A stretch of 64,000 nucleotides of DNA from assembly GCA_035582835.1 (NCBI GenBank), contig JAYKAV010002974.1, positions 537,000-600,999 of the forward strand, in the 5' to 3' direction. The stretch is from Phoebastria nigripes. Its lineage: Eukaryota; Chordata; Aves; Procellariiformes; Diomedeidae. Numbering within the stretch: the first letter of the stretch is position 1; the number at the start of each line of letters is the position of its first letter. Positions 60,101 to 64,000 of the stretch are shown in pieces. Made by a program: the position numbers and the translations under genes. The notes below the pieces were generated by a model that saw only the letters and a list, made by a program, of their open reading frames with translations, searched no databases and was not told the origin of the DNA.

Positions 60101-63100
60101 TATGTTTCTGTTATTACTTCTGCAAAAGCAAAGTTGCATTTTTTAAAAAAATCACATGACTGTTGCAAAATTCAGAAAATCTTAACAGAGATTTTTTTGC
60201 TATGCATGCCAATGTGGAAAGAACTTGGATCTCATTGTTTAGATACTGCCATCTTGGCTTACATGAAAACAGGAGAATGCCCTGTGGCATGGTTTGATAC
60301 TGCTCTTGTTTTCACAAAAGAAAACTTAAAAATGGCCAAGTAAAGTAAAAATCCAGACTTCAAAAATGATAAAGATACTTGAGGTAAAGTGTTCACGGTA
60401 TTCAGAGTTTAAAAATACTAGATTAGCTAACATAAGTATTATAGGAATGGGGGAACTGTCTGTATAAGAACCATTTTGTCTTCTCCTTTTGGTTTGAACT
60501 GCACCAACTCCACTATGGACAAAGCACTGATTCAAGAGGATGAAAAATGATGCAGTTTCTTTCTAAATTAAGGTGGCTTCATGTTCAGATCTGTCCCATT
60601 CTGCGGAAAATAATCTTAAGATTGGAAAACTATAACTAGAACTAAGGTAGTTGNTATATATATATATGTATTTACAGGGTTATGCACAGTGCAACTCTGA
60701 TCCCTTAGCAGATTTCCTAGAGTTGAATCATAGTAACATGATTAGAACCATTTTTCTGGAATTAAAATGAGTAGTATTCTATAGTATGGTATACTCTATA
60801 GTATAGCATATAGTATGGTATCTCTTTTCTGGAATATATTAACAGCGATAATAGATTGAATAATTAGTTCAAAGATTATTGAACGTGGCCTCGCAACGAC
60901 ATCAGCCAGCTCCCTCAGTGCTCGTGGGTGCATCCCATCAGGGCCCATGGACTTACGTATGCCCACTTTGCTTAAGTATTCCCTGACCTTGTGGAAGAGG
61001 ATCAAGTTAGAGAGTACTGAAGCAAAGTGGGCATACGTAAGTCCATCCATCTCAGACCCTCTTTCATGTAAGAAAATACAGCAACTTGGGATACTCACAG
61101 AACCTTAATGACACCATCATATTTAGACAAAGATTCCACTGTACCAAGAGCCACATCTAATCCACTTCTACAAATACTAACATGATATACGTATTTATAC
61201 ATTCATGTCATTTGCAAAGGTCCTTCAGGTGCTTGAATTTTGGAAGTGCTAATATAACAGTACATAAAGATAGGAAGCAGAATTTGGCATTCGGAACATT
61301 GACCGCTTTATAAATAAAACCAGACAGCATACTTTCTAAATTAAGGTGGCTTCATGTTCAGATCTGTCCCATTCTGCGGAAAATAATCTTAAGATTGGAA
61401 AACTATAACTAGAACTAAGGTAGTTGTTGTCCCCAAGATGTATTTCTCTCCCTTTCAATTTTGAGAAGGAGAAGCCTCTTCATAAAAAGCAAAATTATTT
61501 GTTCAGCTTCCACTGAGTGTGCGGTATCAGAAGGTGCCAAGCAACCTTGAAATTGCCTAACATGACTGTTATGGGCTTCCTGAACTGCAGAAGTCCTTCC
61601 TCAGTCCTTTCAGGTTATGCCATTGAGGAGCCATGTTAGGGTGAGCTACCTCACCATGTGGTGGTATTTTGGGCTTGTTGGGGAGAAAAACTGATTGATA
61701 ATGCTCGATCGTCAGTTAATTGCAAGAATGAATTACAGATTCATTATAACCTAGATAAGTTAAAAGAGCTTTTGAGTGTTACTGGAATTGCTTAGAGACT
61801 TTGTAAAGCACAGAATCAGCTCAGCTGTCAGAACAGTTTAATCAGTTTTTCCTTTCATTGGGACTGTGCATGCACATTTCTGGGATGAATGTGTTGTTCT
61901 TTGACTTAAATCAAGACAAAACTAAAAATCTTGAAATTGTTTTCCTTAACTGACAAGCCAGAAATAAATGCCCAGCTTGGGTTAAGTGAAACATTTCATT
62001 TCTGCATTTAGTTTTGTTTTATTTTGGTCTTTTTAACCATTAAAATATGGATTTATGAAAATTTTGCAAAAGCAGCATAGCATAAAGATAAATGTTTCTG
62101 ATGGAAAGTATGAATGCCATCTCTAGCATCTTCCACCCCATTCTGACGCGTCAAGAGATCTCATTAAATTGACTGTTCTGTCAACAGTTTGGTTTCAAAC
62201 ATATTGGAGAATTGGAGATTACTCAGGGGCAGTATCATACATGCTTGCCNTGTTCTTATCCTTTTTTGGCCATTCTTGAAGGCAAAATACTGGCCTGGGC
62301 AGACCGTTGGCCTGACCTAGTAGGCATGTTCTTACCAAGATTTGTCAAAGATCCTTTCTTCAGTGCTGCTCACCTCTCTTTTTCACCAGCTTGGGTGCAT
62401 GATGTTCACTTAGGACTGTGCATAGCGGTTAGAAGATGCTGATTTGGGGTGGAAGTGGGGAGCCACCACTGTGTGTCATACGTCACATGTTTAGTCTATA
62501 GCAGGAGCTAGACTTTTTGGGAAGAGGCCTCTCCTTCTCAAACTTGAAAGAGAAATATACTCACAGGCCTCTTCCACATTATTTTCTGTTACATTCTTCC
62601 AAGTTTCAAAGGATTATTTTCCAAAGTGCGTGACAGAAAATTAGGGGGAAGCAGGTCTTGATCAGGCTTAAACATTTTGTTGTTTCAGAGAAGAGGTTGT
62701 AGATACATCTCAGTGGAGAGGGACCAGTGGCAGCAAGGCTTCTCAGAGAGAAAGTTTTTCAGAGTGATGTATGGTTAAAGACATGGGCAAAAAACTAAAT
62801 TTCTTTGCATTGCTGGCAGGATGTACCTGACNGAGTTCCTTGTAAGTCCTGCTCACAATTACATTATGACTTTGGAGACCAGGCACATGACTCTTTCTGC
62901 GAGACATCCAGTTTGTTTCCATGGAGGAAGTTGCTCTAGAAAACACTTCAGATTTAATTTCATTATATGTTGTGAGATTTTTTTCTGCTGTTGAGTTTTT
63001 TCTGAAATAACAGGGCTATGAAACTGTTTACTGGGGATTGTGAGATTCATGCAAAGCTTATTCTCCAGATAAAGCCAACCTTATGATTTCTATCTGGGAA

Positions 63101-64000
63101 TTACTAACTGATTCAGAATGAGCTGTTATAATTCACATATTCAAATAGGATGAGGTATCTGTATGATAATAGTTGTTATTTTATTAACCTCTTATTTATA
63201 ATTTAATTGCTAGCAAAAATCAAATGCATCATTGAGGTCAGATGGGTCAACGAACAGTTTGCTTCAGAAGAAGTTATTTATTACCATGGGTTCTACTGAG
63301 GTATGGTTGAAAAATTCATTAGATGACATTTGAAAAGTAAAATATTGAAAAAACATAACAGTTGTGCGGTGTTAAACAACTTTTTGTAATTCTTGGATAG
63401 ATATTTAAGTACTTAGTCCATGTTCTCATAATGTGAGATCTCCCAACATTTCTCAAGCTGAGGTTGGAATTCACCAGTAAAGAATTAGAGATTAATGGAT
63501 TTGACTGTCTGAGAGGAGAGCAGGTCAAATTAACCCCTGTTAAAAAATCGTAGATCCTAACATTTTTGTTAATGACTGCATGTTTAAGTATTTTCCAGTG
63601 CTTGTGCACTTCTAGTTTAAAAGTGCAGTTCTTCGGTGGTTTTGTGTTTCCTTTCATATAATAATACTGCACATTACACCAAAAATACCTTTAATAATTC
63701 CTTTATTCCATTCAAATTCTTATAACAACCTCCTTACTGTAATGTCTAAGCATTATTCAGCAGTGTATTCAGAGTAGTCATTAAGATTTCTGATTAATTT
63801 TCTTTCTTTCCATCTCTTTTGGGGGGAATGGGGTGTACCATATACCATTTTCTTTGAATAAGTCATGGTGGTGTATTTTTTTTTNCCCCCAATGAGCTTA
63901 TATTGACATTGTTATGTTAGAAAAGACATAGCTGAAGAATTCTTTCTTGCTCTCAGAGGAGAAGTGAGATTCATTCATCTGCCAATTCGACCAATTGGAA
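54172..64000 (+). CDS. Axonemal dynein heavy chain, N-terminal exons (DNAH5/DNAH8 class), continues beyond window
   Basis: Exons: 54172-54334 ([13 protein letters not shown]..., phase 1 out), 58143-58243, 59737-59925, 60025-60099, 63214-63300, and a probable exon from 63921 to the right edge. The first five join in frame. The diagnostic stretch is [20 protein letters not shown], then [18 protein letters not shown] and [12 protein letters not shown], then [11 protein letters not shown]. This matches the start of the DNAH5/DNAH8 tail region (RHNYL..., VEDAIL..., FYYQDV). The product is a very large motor subunit of ciliary outer dynein arms; only its extreme N-terminus is here and the AAA motor lies outside. 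I cannot separate DNAH8 from DNAH5 or a third paralogue, so no symbol is given. The 5' end may extend upstream of 54172. The exon at 63921 does not follow in phase from 63300, so an exon is missing between them. Confidence 0.85.
54567..54985 (+). repeat. 419-bp direct repeat, copy 1
   Basis: Identical by eye, with a constant offset of 6088 bases, to 60655-61073. The copy ends exactly at an N (54986). It starts in a TA run and carries a minus-strand CR1 fragment in its second half. Confidence 0.95.
54780..54985 (-). mobile_element. CR1 RT fragment, minus strand
   Basis: The minus strand reads [18 protein letters not shown] and then [20 protein letters not shown], the conserved segment just before the CR1 RT core. 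A second identical copy lies at 60868-61073 as part of the 419-bp repeat. Confidence 0.85.
54780..55092. repeat. Perfect 106-bp inverted repeat made of CR1 sequence
   Basis: 54780-54885 is the exact reverse complement of 54987-55092. The 101-base spacer also contains a third, 27-base copy of the arm end (54932-54958), which is itself inverted relative to 54859-54885. The N at 54986 abuts the right arm. Confidence 0.95.
54987..57012 (+). mobile_element. 5'-truncated CR1 LINE with intact 3' end
   Basis: The plus strand reads [40 protein letters not shown] and [10 protein letters not shown], then after an interruption the rest of the RT ([20 protein letters not shown] as a degraded frame, SKVADDT followed by a stop) and the C-terminal helices ([17 protein letters not shown]). 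It finishes at ATTCTATGATTCTGTG (about 56998-57013), the usual CR1 terminus. FADD is changed to VADD and stops are present, so it is dead. A solo LTR splits it at 55423-55921. It lies in the first intron of the dynein gene. Confidence 0.93.
55423..55921. mobile_element. Nested solo LTR (TG...CA) inserted in CR1
   Basis: The CR1 reading breaks at GACATTCTCC and resumes at CTCCCCTAAGATCC. The 499-base insert begins TGTTGGGAAATTT and ends AATTTCCCCTTCA, an imperfect terminal inverted repeat with TG and CA ends. It is flanked by CTCC on both sides (55419-55422, 55922-55925), a likely 4-bp target duplication. A TTATATATA box lies near 55585 on the plus strand, and an AATAAA near the other end on the minus strand, so the orientation is uncertain. 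No gag, pol or env sequence is present, so it is a solo LTR of an endogenous retrovirus of unknown family. Confidence 0.8.
58244..59736 (+). other. Dynein intron 2, a GC-AG intron
   Basis: The donor reads CTTCCG|GCAAGT and the acceptor TTTTCTAG|ACAACT. The flanking exons join in frame only with this GC donor. The rest of the donor matches the GCAAGT consensus. No other feature is seen in the intron. Confidence 0.7.
60559..60653 (+). repeat. 95-bp direct repeat, copy 1
   Basis: Identical to 61332-61426 (offset 773). It ends exactly at the N at 60654, while the second copy continues into unique sequence, as overlapping contig ends would. Confidence 0.93.
60655..61073 (+). repeat. 419-bp direct repeat, copy 2
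   Basis: Matches 54567-54985. It begins directly after an N (60654) and runs into unique sequence at 61074. Confidence 0.95.
60868..61073 (-). mobile_element. CR1 RT fragment, minus strand, duplicate copy
   Basis: Same sequence as 54780-54985, carried inside the second copy of the 419-bp direct repeat. Its right flank (61074 onward) is unique. Confidence 0.85.
61332..61426 (+). repeat. 95-bp direct repeat, copy 2
   Basis: Second copy of 60559-60653, continuous with flanking sequence on both sides. Confidence 0.93.
62200..62345 (+). mobile_element. Old interspersed-repeat 3' tail (sauropsid CR1/L3-like)
   Basis: The stretch CTGGCCTGGGCAGACCGTTG and following bases (GCCTGACCTAGTAGGCATGTTCTTAC) resembles the widespread reptilian/avian tail of the form 'ACTGG...TGGACC.TTGGTCTGACC.AGTA.GGC..TTCTTA'. 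It is recognised by eye from the general pattern; the family name is uncertain. Confidence 0.45.
63301..63920 (+). other. Dynein intron(s) with a probable unseen exon
   Basis: Exon 63214-63300 ends in phase 0, while the open frame after the acceptor at 63919-63920 ([20 protein letters not shown]) needs two bases from a preceding exon. Family members also have a CVFFIR-like segment after the KLFxT block that was not found. There is an N at 63885. Confidence 0.5.

Larger units (their letters stand above)
60100..63213 (+). other. Dynein intron 4
   Basis: Bounded by TTGCAG|GTATGT and TTGCTAG|CAAAAA. It holds the second copies of the 419-bp and 95-bp repeats and an old interspersed-repeat relic near 62200-62345. 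Confidence 0.65.

Overview
This is eukaryotic, multi-exon DNA, almost certainly from a bird or another archosaur/sauropsid. The evidence is long introns with GT-AG borders, CpG-island promoters, and CR1-family LINEs; the complete CR1 3' end at about 57,000 finishes in the typical ATTCTATGATTCTGTG. I see no prokaryotic operon, CRISPR array, tRNA or rRNA gene.

Layout. 1-3835: a nearly full-length but broken CR1 LINE (minus strand) with an esterase-type ORF1 and an endonuclease/RT ORF2. 4161-7185: the last three coding exons of a plus-strand gene that I do not recognise, rich in Ser/Tyr/Asn/Trp, with an in-frame array of 18-bp units. 8031-12180: intergenic, with no supportable gene. 12896-22884 (minus): PDCD6/ALG-2, complete in six coding exons, 186 aa, five EF-hands, with a CpG-island promoter. 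25130-49478 (minus, with a non-coding first exon near 52,620): EXOC3/Sec6, complete in twelve coding exons; the exon phases join without error to 745 codons. 52,000-53,100: a CpG island with several NRF1-like sites, lying between EXOC3 and a plus-strand gene. 54172 to beyond the right edge (plus): the 5' exons of an axonemal dynein heavy chain of the DNAH5/DNAH8 class.

The dynein's first introns are the most rearranged part of the window. They hold a 5'-truncated CR1 (54987-57012) split by a nested TG...CA solo LTR (55423-55921), a perfect 106-bp inverted repeat, an exact 419-bp direct repeat (54567-54985 and 60655-61073), and a 95-bp repeat (60559-60653 and 61332-61426). Single N characters sit exactly at two of the repeat borders. 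This suggests either a collapsed or duplicated haplotype in the assembly, or a structural variant carrying dynein exons.

The genes do not form one pathway. PDCD6 (calcium sensor of ESCRT/COPII trafficking) and EXOC3 (exocyst tethering) are both membrane-traffic housekeeping genes; the dynein is a ciliary motor. PDCD6 and EXOC3 lie about 1.5 kb apart, with no AHRR-like gene between them. I found no wholly new system. The strongest unusual signals are the rearranged dynein intron, the unrecognised plus-strand gene with its hexapeptide array, the conserved-looking GF alternative splice site in PDCD6, and a GC-AG intron in the dynein.
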